Source: CBFIHN01 sp965662575 (GTDB lineage Bacteria > Pseudomonadota > Gammaproteobacteria > Francisellales > CACEW01). Taken from it: a DNA stretch of 43,779 bases. This document shows positions 24,748 to 34,131 of the stretch, piece after piece. The stretch's first letter is position 1, and every line of letters begins with the position of its first letter. The notes beneath the pieces are model-generated. The model had not been told where the DNA came from. It saw only the letters and a list, made by a program, of their open reading frames with translations, and searched no databases. The stretch covers positions 1 to 43,779 of the forward strand of contig CBFIHN010000010.1 in NCBI GenBank assembly GCA_965662575.1, read 5' to 3'. The position numbers and the translations under genes are program-made.

Positions 24748-27444
24748 CTACTTTTTAGCCAATAAATTTTTCATCACCGTTTGTAGAATACCACCATTGT
24801 GATAGTAATCAACCTCAACATCGGTATCCAAGCGGACTAAGGCCTTAAAAGTTTTTAAATCAGCATTATCAGAACGCGCTTCAATGCTAATTTCTTGGCA
24901 CGGATTGAGTTGGTCGAGACCACGAATGGTAAACACCTCTGTGCCGTCTAAGCCAATAGTTTCTCGACTTTCCCCTGCTAGGAACTGCAATGGCAAAACG
25001 CCCATACCAACGAGATTACTGCGGTGAATACGCTCATAACTTTCTACGATAACCGCACGAACACCTAACAAATATGTACCTTTAGCCGCCCAATCCCTAG
25101 AGCTACCAGTCCCATATTCTTTGCCGCCAACGACCACCAATGGTGTCCCATTTTTTTGGTATTCCATGGCAGCATCATAAATACTCATTTGTTCTTGTGT
25201 TGGTTGATAAATGGTATAACCCCCTTCAACACCCGGGACAAGCAAGTTACGAATACGCACATTAGCAAATGTACCACGCATCATCACTTCATGGTTACCA
25301 CGACGTGAACCATAAGAATTAAAGTCTTTGACTTCAACACGGTTGTCTTTGAGATAACGCCCTGCTGGAGAATCCTCAGCAATAGCACCAGCGGGTGAAA
25401 TATGATCTGTGGTCACACTATCCCCCAGCATTGCCAACATCCGCGCATCAATAATATCTTTTTGATGTGCTTCTTTGCTGACAGTAAAGAACGGCGGATT
25501 TTGAATATAAGTAGACGATTTTTTCCAGCCATATTGCACACCTTCTGGCGCCTGCAGTTTTTGCCAATCTTCTGTCCCATCAAATACCGTTGCATAGCGC
25601 TTGGCAAACATATCTGAATTAACCACCGACTCAACCACGTCGTTAATTTCAGCGGTCGTTGGCCAGATATCTTTTAGGAATACGGCATGACCTTGATCAT
25701 CTTGGCCCAACACGTGGCTCTCAGGGTCAAAGTCAACCTGACCAGCAATCGCAAAAGCCACAACATGTAATGGAGAAGCCAGATAATTTGCGCGCACATG
25801 GGGATTGACCCTCCCCTCAAAGTTACGGTTACCGCTGATCACAGCAGATACAACTAAATCGTTTTTCTTGATGGCATCAATCATCTCATCTGACAGGGAA
25901 CCACTATTCCCAATACAAGTGGTGCAGCCATAACCGACAACATCAAACTTTAATTCTTCAAGGTAGCTTAATAAACCAGACTGTTCTAGATATTCGGTGA
26001 CAACTTGAGAACCAGGGGCCAAACTGGTTTTAACAAATGGCTTGACTTTCAAGCCTTTTTTCACTGCATTACGCGCCAGCAAACCCGCGCCAATCATCAC
26101 ATATGGATTGGACGTATTCGTACAAGACGTAATCGCAGCAATCGCTACTGAACCATGATGAATTTTTTCATCCATTCCAGCAACCGTGACTTCTTTGTCC
26201 AGCTCTGATTCTTTGAGGCCAAAACCATGTGGGCCAATGTCAGTGGTTAAGGATTTTAAGAACTGGTCTTTCAACTCTCGCAAAGGCACACGATCTTGCG
26301 GGCGTTTGGGCCCTGCCAAGGTTGAATCAACCGTTTCTAAATCTAACTCAATGACACTGCTGTAGTCTGGCTCCTCACCTCCATCAGCACGGAATAACAA
26401 TTGTTCCGCCAAAACTTTTTCAACTTGCTCGACACAATCTTGTCGATTAGATTGCGCCAAGAAACGAGTGGTTTCACTATCAACTGGGAAGAAGCCCATG
26501 GTCGCACCATATTCAGGCGCCATATTGGCCAGCGTAGCACGATCTGGCAAACTTAAGTGTGCGAGACCTTGTCCAAAGTACTCAACAAACTTACCAACCA
26601 CACCATGTTGACGCAGTAGTTCAGTAATACGCAAGACTAAATCCGTTGCTGTCACCCCTTCACGTAGCTGGCCGGTTAAACGCACACCAACAACATCAGG
26701 TAACACCATATAGTAAGGCTGACCAAGCATCACCGCTTCTGCTTCAATACCACCAACACCCCAGCCCATCACACCGATACCATTGATCATTGTGGTATGT
26801 GAATCGGTACCAACTAACGTATCCGGATAGGCAATGGTTTCACTATCAATCTCTTTCGTCATCACAACTTTAGCGAGGTACTCTAAGTTAACCTGGTGAA
26901 TAATGCCCATACCGGGTGGTACAACTTTAAAATCAGCAAAAGCACCCTGCCCCCACTTCAACAACTTGTAACGCTCTTTATTGCGCTCATACTCAAGCTC
27001 AACGTTTTGTTGCAAGGCTTTTTTGGTCCCAAAATAATCGACCTGCACTGAGTGATCAATCACCAGTGCCGTATCAACCAATGGGTTAATTTGTTTTGGA
27101 TCACCCCCGTTTTTCTCAAAGGCATCTCTCATCGAAGCCAAATCAACCACCGCCGGCACACCGGTAAAATCTTGCATAACCACCCGGGCTGGCATATAAG
27201 GAATTTCAGCACGCGCACCGTCAGACTGCGCTTGCCAGTTTAATGCGTTAAAGACATCTTGCTCTTTGACTTGATAGCCATCGATATTGCGCAACAGGTT
27301 TTCCAATAAAATACGAATGGAATAAGGTAAGCGCTTCACAGATTTTCCAGTGAGCTTCTCTAAGCTTTTCAAGCTGTAAGCATGGATTTTTTTATCGGCT
27401 AAATCGATAGAAACTTTGCATTGTTTTTTGATATTTTTGCTCAT
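24748..27444 (-). CDS. acnA: Aconitate hydratase A (iron-regulatory-protein type)
   Basis: Interconverts citrate and isocitrate in the TCA cycle using a [4Fe-4S] cluster. 898 aa, in line with AcnA. The cluster ligands are visible in SCTNTSNPYVMIG (first Cys) and GYGCTTCIGNSG (the CxxC pair). The catalytic segments GTDSHTTMINGIGVMGWGVGG and the swivel domain with FNSYGSRRGNHEVMMRGTF and GKEYGTGSSRDWAAKG are intact. A promoter with near-consensus boxes lies just upstream. With pckA nearby, it suggests carbon metabolism centred on the TCA cycle and gluconeogenesis. Confidence 0.98.
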   Translation of the reverse strand: MSKNIKKQCKVSIDLADKKIHAYSLKSLEKLTGKSVKRLPYSIRILLENLLRNIDGYQVKEQDVFNALNWQAQSDGARAEIPYMPARVVMQDFTGVPAVVDLASMRDAFEKNGGDPKQINPLVDTALVIDHSVQVDYFGTKKALQQNVELEYERNKERYKLLKWGQGAFADFKVVPPGMGIIHQVNLEYLAKVVMTKEIDSETIAYPDTLVGTDSHTTMINGIGVMGWGVGGIEAEAVMLGQPYYMVLPDVVGVRLTGQLREGVTATDLVLRITELLRQHGVVGKFVEYFGQGLAHLSLPDRATLANMAPEYGATMGFFPVDSETTRFLAQSNRQDCVEQVEKVLAEQLLFRADGGEEPDYSSVIELDLETVDSTLAGPKRPQDRVPLRELKDQFLKSLTTDIGPHGFGLKESELDKEVTVAGMDEKIHHGSVAIAAITSCTNTSNPYVMIGAGLLARNAVKKGLKVKPFVKTSLAPGSQVVTEYLEQSGLLSYLEELKFDVVGYGCTTCIGNSGSLSDEMIDAIKKNDLVVSAVISGNRNFEGRVNPHVRANYLASPLHVVAFAIAGQVDFDPESHVLGQDDQGHAVFLKDIWPTTAEINDVVESVVNSDMFAKRYATVFDGTEDWQKLQAPEGVQYGWKKSSTYIQNPPFFTVSKEAHQKDIIDARMLAMLGDSVTTDHISPAGAIAEDSPAGRYLKDNRVEVKDFNSYGSRRGNHEVMMRGTFANVRIRNLLVPGVEGGYTIYQPTQEQMSIYDAAMEYQKNGTPLVVVGGKEYGTGSSRDWAAKGTYLLGVRAVIVESYERIHRSNLVGMGVLPLQFLAGESRETIGLDGTEVFTIRGLDQLNPCQEISIEARSDNADLKTFKALVRLDTDVEVDYYHNGGILQTVMKNLLAKK

Positions 27445-27479
27445 AGAAGACGCTCCAAGGCGGTGGTTTATGCGGGCGG

Positions 27480-27509
27480 ATTATCGCGTAAATTAACGCT
27501 TTTCGTCAA
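27480..27509 (-). promoter_or_regulatory. Candidate sigma70 promoter for acnA
   Basis: TTGACG (-35, 27504-27509), an 18-bp spacer and GATAAT (-10, 27480-27485) on the minus strand, about 35 bp upstream of the acnA start. This is one of the best hexamer pairs in the window. Confidence 0.65.
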
Positions 27510-27530
27510 GGTTAATCATGCTCAGAACTG

Positions 27531-28382
27531 TCACGACTTATGCGACGATACCTTATCAAAGCAGGTTTCAAGGGGCTGACAAGATGCACAATAATAACTG
27601 CTACGCCCTGCCTGGACTACTTGAATAATCTTAGCACCACAGACTACACACGCCTGATCTTGCCTGGCATAAACCAACAGCTGCTGCTGGAAATAGCCCG
27701 GTTTCCCCCGACTGTCTTTGAAATCTTTGAGTGTGGTTCCACCCGCTTTAATCGCTTGATGCAACACCTGCTTTATGGCTGCAACCAAACGCTGACAATC
27801 TGACTGTGACAGAACATTGGCAGGGACCAACGGGGAAATCCTTGCCAAAAACAGGGATTCATTCGCATAAATATTACCCACGCCAACAACCAGATGGTTG
27901 TTCATGAGTACCGGTTTAATCGGTGACTTTCTACGCCGAAGCGATTGATAAAGGTAATCGGCACTAAAGGCATCAGACAATGGCTCAGGGCCAAGCTGTG
28001 CCAAGCGAGGTTCCTGCGCCACATCCTCGCACCAAAAGCTAGCACCAAAACGGCGAGGATCATAAAATCGCAATCGCACACCTTGAGATAAAATAACATC
28101 CAGATGATCGTGTTTCTGTACCGGCATATCCGTGGTTAGAAGACGTAAAACACCGGACATCCCAAGATGCAGTAGCCAATAGCCCTGATTGAGCTTGAAG
28201 ATTAAATACTTACTGCGACGTGAAATAGAGTGGATCGACTGACCAACTAACCGTTGCTCAAAATCCTGATCGATCGGCCAACGCAAACGGCGATCACGAA
28301 TAATCACCCGGACAATGGTTTGCCCCATACAGACCGGAGAAATCCCACGGCGAACAGTCTCAACCTCAGGCAACTCAGGCAT
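27531..28382 (-). CDS. mutM: Formamidopyrimidine-DNA glycosylase (Fpg/MutM)
   Basis: Base-excision repair enzyme that removes 8-oxoguanine and nicks the abasic site. 283 aa. The catalytic N-terminus PELPEVETVRRGI provides Pro2 and Glu3; Lys58 (RRSKYLIF) corresponds to the conserved beta-turn lysine. The helix-two-turn-helix contains VVGVGNIYANESLF. The C-terminal zinc finger has Cys245, Cys248, Cys265 and Cys268 with the conserved Arg260. Its start overlaps the end of cdd by 8 bp (ATGCCTGA), implying translational coupling. Confidence 0.98.
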   Translation of the reverse strand: MPELPEVETVRRGISPVCMGQTIVRVIIRDRRLRWPIDQDFEQRLVGQSIHSISRRSKYLIFKLNQGYWLLHLGMSGVLRLLTTDMPVQKHDHLDVILSQGVRLRFYDPRRFGASFWCEDVAQEPRLAQLGPEPLSDAFSADYLYQSLRRRKSPIKPVLMNNHLVVGVGNIYANESLFLARISPLVPANVLSQSDCQRLVAAIKQVLHQAIKAGGTTLKDFKDSRGKPGYFQQQLLVYARQDQACVVCGAKIIQVVQAGRSSYYCASCQPLETCFDKVSSHKS

Positions 28383-29220
28383 GCACGGTCATTTCCTGCA
28401 AGCTCACTTGAGGTGCAACAGTATTTAAGGTCAGTTTTGTTGTCATCACGTGATCAACAACTGCTGCAGACTGAAACAACAGTGCCCGCTCAATATCCTG
28501 ATAAGTAAAACCACCGGCAACAAGATTGACTAGCGCTGCTTGCAGTGGGGGTAAGCTGGGGTTGTGCGCCACATTACTGATATAACTACCTGCCATGATA
28601 TCACCAGATCTCAGCTGTAAGGCCACACCAGCATAAGCTTGATAATAAGGGGAATAAGCACCTTGTGCCGCCTCCAGCGCTGCTTGCTCAAGCGGCGTTT
28701 TGGCTTGATAAGTCAGTGTCACCCGACCATGATTCAACAAGTTGCCACAGACCCCTAACACACTGGGATCATACGCATCCGGCAAGAGATCAACCAAGCG
28801 TTTTGATATTTCACCTGGCACCTCAATTAAAAGCCGCTGACGGTTTTCTAGTTCATACAAAAATTGCCGACAATGCCCACAAGGCAACGCATTAATGTAC
28901 AACACATCGATCTGTGTTTCACCATGACTGAGCGCCACCGACACCGCCGCTTGCTCGGCATGAATACTTTGGTGCAGGGGACCTGGGCCAATATCCTGGC
29001 TACTACCCAAATACAGATCACCTGAGCGCCCTTTTGCCACTGCACCAACAAAGAAATTAGCCACTGGCATCACTGCTTGCGAGGCTGAAATTTCAAGTAA
29101 AATCTGTATTAGCTCCTTGTCATTAAGATCATACTGGTCCTGCCAATGAGCAAATTGCTCTGCAGAGACTTGGCCACACTGGTGCTGAATAATTTGCTTA
29201 AGCCCGATTTGCCAATTCAA
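28375..29220 (-). CDS. cdd: Cytidine deaminase (two-domain, E. coli type)
   Basis: Hydrolytically deaminates cytidine and deoxycytidine in pyrimidine salvage. 281 aa, the long dimeric form: a zinc-bearing N-terminal domain and an inactive C-terminal copy. Catalytic motifs are HAEQAA (zinc ligand His and proton-shuttling Glu) and PCGHCRQF (two Cys zinc ligands). SNFFVGA is replaced here by ANFFVGAVAKG. The C-terminal domain begins around residue 175 with AALEAAQGAYSPYYQAYAGVAL. It sits 7 bp after pckA and overlaps mutM, so pckA-cdd-mutM probably form one unit. Confidence 0.95.
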   Translation of the reverse strand: MNWQIGLKQIIQHQCGQVSAEQFAHWQDQYDLNDKELIQILLEISASQAVMPVANFFVGAVAKGRSGDLYLGSSQDIGPGPLHQSIHAEQAAVSVALSHGETQIDVLYINALPCGHCRQFLYELENRQRLLIEVPGEISKRLVDLLPDAYDPSVLGVCGNLLNHGRVTLTYQAKTPLEQAALEAAQGAYSPYYQAYAGVALQLRSGDIMAGSYISNVAHNPSLPPLQAALVNLVAGGFTYQDIERALLFQSAAVVDHVMTTKLTLNTVAPQVSLQEMTVHA

Positions 29221-29227
29221 TGAATAC

Positions 29228-30853
29228 TTACCTCACTGATTTTTCAAAGTCAGGACCATGGGATTTGAGTTCACGACCCTGAGCGGTATCGGTAAAGCGC
29301 TCAAAGTTTTTAGCAAACAAACGGCATAAAGCAAGCAATTTCCGATCATAATCTTGAGCACTCTGCCATGCTGCTCTCGGGTTAAGAATATGATTTTTAA
29401 CCCCCTTCAGCGCCGTAGGAACAGCCAAATTAAAAGGAGTCAATGGCACTAAATCCGCTTGATCGACAGCACCGCTTAAAATCGCCCGAATGATCGCGCG
29501 CGTATCCGCAATGCTAATGCGCTTCCCAACACCATAAGCACCGCCGGTCCAACCAGTATTAACCAAATAGGCTTTTGTATCATGCTCATGCATCTTACGC
29601 CCTAAAATCTCTGAATACACCGTGGGGTGACACAGTAAAAACGGCTGACCAAAGCACGCAGAAAAACAAGCTGTGGGCTCTTTAACGCCACGCTCCGTCC
29701 CGGCAATTTTAGCCGTATACCCTGAGAGATAATGATACATTGCCTGCTCAGGCGTCAGTTTCGAAACCGGCGGTAACACACCATAAGCATCGCAAGTTAA
29801 GAAAATAATGACCTTGGGATGCGTACCCTTTGACACCGGTTTGACAATATTATCAATGTGATAAATCGGATAAGATACCCGGGTATTTTCGGTTTTTGAG
29901 GCATTGCGATAGTCAACACAACCCAGGACATTAACCACCACATTTTCAAGCAGAGCATCCCGACGAATCGCATTATAAATATCTGGTTCGGCAAAGGGGT
30001 CGAGATTAATTGTTTTGGCATAACAACCCCCTTCAAGGTTAAACACACCGTCTTCATCCCAACCATGCTCATCATCGCCAATCAACGCACGCTCTGGATC
30101 GGTTGACAACGTGGTTTTACCCGTACCCGACAGACCAAAAAATAATGCTGTATCACCGTCTTTCCCTTGGTTAGCCGAGCAATGAAAAGACCCAATACCC
30201 TGTCTGGGCAAAAAGTAGTTCATCACCGAGAACATCCCTTTTTTAATTTCACCGCAATACCACGTATTGCCAATCATCGTTGTGCGTTCCTTCAAATGAA
30301 AAGCAATGTATGTTTTGCTATTCAACCCCCATTTCTCATAATCTTCACAACAAGTCCTGCAGGCATTTAAAATAGTCCAGTCAGGAACAAAATTTTCCAG
30401 TTCTTGCGGCGTTGGGCGAATAAACATATTCTTGAAAAAGTGTGCCATCCATGGCACTTCGGTAACCAAACGTACCGCCATCCTTGTCTGCACATTAGCA
30501 CCACAAAAGCCTTCAATAACATACAACATCTTACCTGTCAGCTGCTTTAATGTCAGGTTTTTAAGGTGTTGCCAAGTCCCCGGCGCTAATCTTTGATTAT
30601 CAGAACCTTGGTCCGACCACCAGACGCTGTCTTTTGAGACCTCGTCATACACAATGTATTTATCTTTAGGTGACCGACCCGTAAATTCACCGGTATCGAT
30701 AGCCATCGCCCCGGTTTCTGTTTCAACACAATGGAACTCTGGTACAGCTTCAGACTCTTCAGCTTCATTAAGCTGCCAATAATCGGGATTCCACATCACC
30801 GACTTGACATCTTCTAAGCCAAATTTATCTGCGCCAAATAACTTTGCATCCAT
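29228..30853 (-). CDS. pckA: Phosphoenolpyruvate carboxykinase (ATP)
   Basis: Converts oxaloacetate and ATP to PEP and CO2, the committed step of gluconeogenesis from TCA intermediates. 541 aa from MDAKLFGADKFGLEDVKSV, close to the 540 aa of E. coli. The frame is open 28 codons further upstream, but that stretch lacks similarity to the family; AAGGA lies 10 nt before the chosen ATG. Motifs present: RSPKDKY, the PEPCK-specific FFGLSGTGKTTLS P-loop, and metal-binding GDDEHGWDEDGVFNLEGG. It begins a tight pckA-cdd-mutM run. Confidence 0.97.
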   Translation of the reverse strand: MDAKLFGADKFGLEDVKSVMWNPDYWQLNEAEESEAVPEFHCVETETGAMAIDTGEFTGRSPKDKYIVYDEVSKDSVWWSDQGSDNQRLAPGTWQHLKNLTLKQLTGKMLYVIEGFCGANVQTRMAVRLVTEVPWMAHFFKNMFIRPTPQELENFVPDWTILNACRTCCEDYEKWGLNSKTYIAFHLKERTTMIGNTWYCGEIKKGMFSVMNYFLPRQGIGSFHCSANQGKDGDTALFFGLSGTGKTTLSTDPERALIGDDEHGWDEDGVFNLEGGCYAKTINLDPFAEPDIYNAIRRDALLENVVVNVLGCVDYRNASKTENTRVSYPIYHIDNIVKPVSKGTHPKVIIFLTCDAYGVLPPVSKLTPEQAMYHYLSGYTAKIAGTERGVKEPTACFSACFGQPFLLCHPTVYSEILGRKMHEHDTKAYLVNTGWTGGAYGVGKRISIADTRAIIRAILSGAVDQADLVPLTPFNLAVPTALKGVKNHILNPRAAWQSAQDYDRKLLALCRLFAKNFERFTDTAQGRELKSHGPDFEKSVR

Positions 30854-31001
30854 ATAGTGACAATCCTTGTTTAATGTTGGTGTCATTGCGCCAAATAAAC
30901 CATTTCGTCGCAAGCCACGGAATACAACTGATGACAATACTGCCGTTTTTTATGCCACTTTGCAACAACGCTGATTCATTCATCAATAACTTTCACATAC
31001 A

Positions 31002-31026
31002 GGGGCTGTTGCAAGCTGGTTTATAG
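31002..31026. repeat. Solitary copy of the MITE terminal repeat at the usp 3' end
   Basis: Begins GGGGCTGTTGCAA and matches the reverse-complemented right end of the element at 12245-12386 in 22 of 25 positions. No opposite end is visible within several hundred bases, so it is either a remnant or an end shared with a larger lost element. Its inner bases contain the TAA stop and the last Leu codon of the adjacent usp gene. Confidence 0.6.
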
Positions 31027-31869
31027 CTTAACCACCAACATGTCTTTTTGCGTATGATGCAATACCGCATTGGCCGTAGAACCCAATAGCATACGATCAA
31101 CAAAACCACGTTGATGCTTACCCATCACCACCAAATCAGCATGTAAATCATCGGCGTAGGTGGCAATATCTAAACCAGGATAACCTGTCGCAACCGTGGT
31201 TCTTTCTGCGGCAACACCTAGCTGCTTAGCTAAGACAGCCATTTTTTCTTTCATCTGATCTTCCACCGCCTCACCGATATCGGGCACATATGCACCGGTA
31301 ACAACCGTGGAGTTAGGCACAATATGAATCAAGTGACGACGCGCATCGAATTGATCCCCCACGAAGGCGGCCGCATCATACAAATGCACATTCTCATCAG
31401 CTAAATCAGTCGACACCAAAATCTTCTTGTAATGCCCGGCAATGACCGACTCATCCTGATCACTCAAACGAATCACCAAAACATCGCAAGGTGCATGGGT
31501 TAAGACCCCACTAGCCGTAGAGCCCAACAACAACTGTAAACCCTGCTTGCCATGACTACCGATCACAATCAAATCGGCCGCTATATCTTGTGCAATACGT
31601 TCGATTTCAAGATAGGGACGACCGTGCGCGAAATGGATAAAAGTATTAGGGTGATCTTTTACCAGTGTTTTTAATTTAGCTTCTGCCTCTTTTTCAATTT
31701 CAGTTTGGAAATCATAGGCATAGGGCACCGAGGCGGTAATCGTGGGGACGACGTGCGCCACATGCAAGTCAGCACCGAAAGTCTTTGCCAATACCTCGGC
31801 CTGTTTAAAAGCTGCCTGATGTTGCTCAAAGACATCAACAGCCACCAAGATTTTTTGATATGCTTTCAT
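31021..31869 (-). CDS. Universal stress protein with two tandem Usp domains
   Basis: A 282-aa cytoplasmic protein of two fused UspA domains (about 1-143 and 148-282). Each starts with a KILV-type strand (YQKILVAVDV; YKKILVSTDL) and ends with the nucleotide-binding G-x2-G-x9-G-S/T pattern: GSHGKQGLQLLLGST and GKHQRGFVDRMLLGST. Both halves therefore look capable of binding ATP, as in UspE-like proteins. The specific stress role is unknown. GAGGAT lies 6 nt upstream. The stop codon falls in a MITE-end-like sequence. It is divergent from ftsW across 73 bp. Confidence 0.92.
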   Translation of the reverse strand: MKAYQKILVAVDVFEQHQAAFKQAEVLAKTFGADLHVAHVVPTITASVPYAYDFQTEIEKEAEAKLKTLVKDHPNTFIHFAHGRPYLEIERIAQDIAADLIVIGSHGKQGLQLLLGSTASGVLTHAPCDVLVIRLSDQDESVIAGHYKKILVSTDLADENVHLYDAAAFVGDQFDARRHLIHIVPNSTVVTGAYVPDIGEAVEDQMKEKMAVLAKQLGVAAERTTVATGYPGLDIATYADDLHADLVVMGKHQRGFVDRMLLGSTANAVLHHTQKDMLVVKL

Positions 31870-31942
31870 GAAATTATCCTCTATCGTGGTCAGGCCTCAA
31901 TTCTAGTACAATAAATCCCATCAAAAAAGCGCACCAGCCAAA

Positions 31943-33076
31943 ATGCTTCCAATCAAAAATCAAGCCACTCCTGTCACGCTGGATGGCTACCTGATATTCA
32001 GCGTACTATCACTTTTATTGTTTGGCTTGGTCATGGTGGCCTCTGCGTCAATAGCGGTTGCCGAACATCATGGGCACAGTGGTTTTTATTTTTTGACCAA
32101 ACAAGCCATTTTTGCCCTGTTTAGCCTGGGCGTTAGTTACGTTATTTTGCATATCCCCAGTGATATCTGGCAAAAACTGGGCTTTTGGTGGTTAATCTTA
32201 GGGATTGTTTTGTTGCTGCTGGTGCTAGTCCCTGGCATTGGTCATTCCGTGAATGGCAGCCGACGCTGGCTTCGTTTGGGCCCGGTGGCTTTACAAGTCT
32301 CTGAGCTGGTTAAAATGTGCGGCATTATGTATATCGCCAATTATCTGATGCGCAACCAACAGGCCATTCGCTCGGGGTTTTTGAGTGTGATCAAACCATT
32401 AGCACTGCTGGCTGTCATGGCCTTGTTATTACTATTGGAACCAGACTTTGGCGCTACCGTTGTTTTATTTGCTACCTGCCTAGGAATGATGTTTATCGCC
32501 GGCGTACAGCTGCGTTGGTTTATGGTATTAATATTGGCCGCGGCAGCACTGATGGCATTATTAGTGATTTTTTCCCCTTATCGCTTGGCACGACTGACGG
32601 GATTTTTACATCCTTGGGCAAATCAATTTGGCTCTGGTTACCAGCTAACACAATCTTTGATTGCTTTCGGCCACGGCGGCATAACGGGCGTTGGTTTAGG
32701 CAATAGCTTACAAAAACTATTCTATCTGCCGGAAGCGCATACCGACTTTATCCTGGCTATCACGGCTGAAGAATGTGGCCTAATTGGTGTCCTGGCGATT
32801 GTTTTCTTATTTTGTATTTTAGTCTGGCGCGGGTTATTGATTGCCAAACAAGCGGTATGGCGCCAACGTTTATTCGATGGCTATCTTGCCTATGGTGTGA
32901 CCTTTTGGTTAAGCCTACAGGCCATTGTTAATATTGGCGTCAATATTGGCTTACTACCAACCAAAGGCTTAACCTTGCCCTTGATGAGCTATGGTGGTAG
33001 CAGTCTACTAATTGATTTATCCGTAATTGCCATGCTCCTGAGAATAGATTTACAGAATAAGTTAAATGAAAAATAA
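31943..33076 (+). CDS. ftsW: Peptidoglycan glycosyltransferase FtsW (SEDS family)
   Basis: Polymerises lipid II at the division septum together with FtsI. 377 aa with about ten hydrophobic segments and a short cytoplasmic N-terminus. SEDS signatures: VMVASAS in the first membrane helix, NGSRRWLRLGP, LLLEPDFGATVVL, the catalytic-loop region LPEAHTDFILAITAEECG, and the C-terminal LPTKGLTLPLMSYGGSSLL. The last of these favours FtsW over RodA together with the murG neighbour. No clear Shine-Dalgarno precedes the ATG. It overlaps murG by 11 bp. The rest of the dcw cluster is absent here. Confidence 0.96.
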   Translation: MLPIKNQATPVTLDGYLIFSVLSLLLFGLVMVASASIAVAEHHGHSGFYFLTKQAIFALFSLGVSYVILHIPSDIWQKLGFWWLILGIVLLLLVLVPGIGHSVNGSRRWLRLGPVALQVSELVKMCGIMYIANYLMRNQQAIRSGFLSVIKPLALLAVMALLLLLEPDFGATVVLFATCLGMMFIAGVQLRWFMVLILAAAALMALLVIFSPYRLARLTGFLHPWANQFGSGYQLTQSLIAFGHGGITGVGLGNSLQKLFYLPEAHTDFILAITAEECGLIGVLAIVFLFCILVWRGLLIAKQAVWRQRLFDGYLAYGVTFWLSLQAIVNIGVNIGLLPTKGLTLPLMSYGGSSLLIDLSVIAMLLRIDLQNKLNEK

Positions 33077-34121
33077 ACATATCGTTATGATGGCTGGTGG
33101 TACCGGTGGCCATGTTTACCCCGCACTGGCTGTTGCCCAAACACTGATTAAGCACGGCTATAGCGTGAGTTGGCTTGGCTGCGCTGATCGCTTTGAGGCG
33201 CAAGCCATACCCCAAGCAGGTTTTGAACTAGACACCCTCAGCATCGGCGCGATCCGTGGCAAAGGCTTGGGACGCAAACTCCGGCTCCCTTGGGTCATGG
33301 CACGCGCCATCTGGCAAGCACGGCGAGCCCTAAAAATACGCCAGCCGCTTGCCGTCATAGGGATGGGGGGCTTTGCCGCCGCACCGGGTGGCCTCGCGGC
33401 CAGATGGCTAAACATACCGCTATTTATTCACGAACAAAATGCCATTGCTGGGCTGACCAACCGCCTATTAGCTCGATTTGCCCAGCAGGTATTTAGCGCC
33501 TACCCCCAGGCATTCCCGGCAACGGTGACAACACAAGTTATTGGCAACCCATTACGTCAGGCTATTCTTGATTTACCAGCAAAAACCATCAGCCCCGCAG
33601 ACCAACCCTTAAACATTTTGGTAACGGGTGGCAGCCAAGGTGCGCATCAATTAAACCACCTGGTACCACAAGCCATTGCACACTGCCAGCAAAACATCCG
33701 CATCCGTCATCAAAGCGGTGCTCGTGATGTAGAGACAACACGCAAAGACTATCAAATGCGTCATATCGATGCTCATGTCACGGCATTTATTGATGATATG
33801 CCACAAGCCTACCGCTGGGCTGACCTGATTATTTGTCGCGCAGGCGCTTTAACCGTTGCAGAAACACAAGCTGCAGGACTCCCTGCTATTTTTATTCCTC
33901 TGCCTTATGCCGTTGATGACCACCAACGCCACAACGCCGAATCTTTAAGCAAAAAAAAGCTTGCCTGGTGCTTAACAGGTCCCTCATTATCTGCGACAAC
34001 ACTGGCTCAACAACTTGACACAATCAATCGCCAAACACTACAACTCATGGCAAATCAATTGCAACAAGACAACAACACCAATGCTTGCGTGGTAATTCTT
34101 GCTGAGCTGGATGCGCTTTAG
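33066..34121 (+). CDS. murG: UDP-GlcNAc:lipid I N-acetylglucosaminyltransferase MurG
   Basis: Membrane-associated GT-B enzyme that adds GlcNAc to lipid I, making lipid II for FtsW. 351 aa. The N-domain has the glycine-rich GGTGGHVYPA at 11-20, MGGFAAAPGGLAA and HEQNAIAGLTNR. The C-domain has TGGSQGAHQLN and the UDP-GlcNAc-binding ICRAGALTVAE. It overlaps ftsW by 11 bp. Normally murC follows, but here the next gene is a convergent RHS protein 10 bp away, so the cluster is broken at this point. Confidence 0.97.
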   Translation: MKNKHIVMMAGGTGGHVYPALAVAQTLIKHGYSVSWLGCADRFEAQAIPQAGFELDTLSIGAIRGKGLGRKLRLPWVMARAIWQARRALKIRQPLAVIGMGGFAAAPGGLAARWLNIPLFIHEQNAIAGLTNRLLARFAQQVFSAYPQAFPATVTTQVIGNPLRQAILDLPAKTISPADQPLNILVTGGSQGAHQLNHLVPQAIAHCQQNIRIRHQSGARDVETTRKDYQMRHIDAHVTAFIDDMPQAYRWADLIICRAGALTVAETQAAGLPAIFIPLPYAVDDHQRHNAESLSKKKLAWCLTGPSLSATTLAQQLDTINRQTLQLMANQLQQDNNTNACVVILAELDAL

Positions 34122-34131
34122 TTCTACAGCC

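Noticed and set aside
30854..30937. N-terminal extension of PEP carboxykinase
   Set aside because: The 28 extra residues have no counterpart in the family; the chosen start gives the usual length and has AAGGA upstream.
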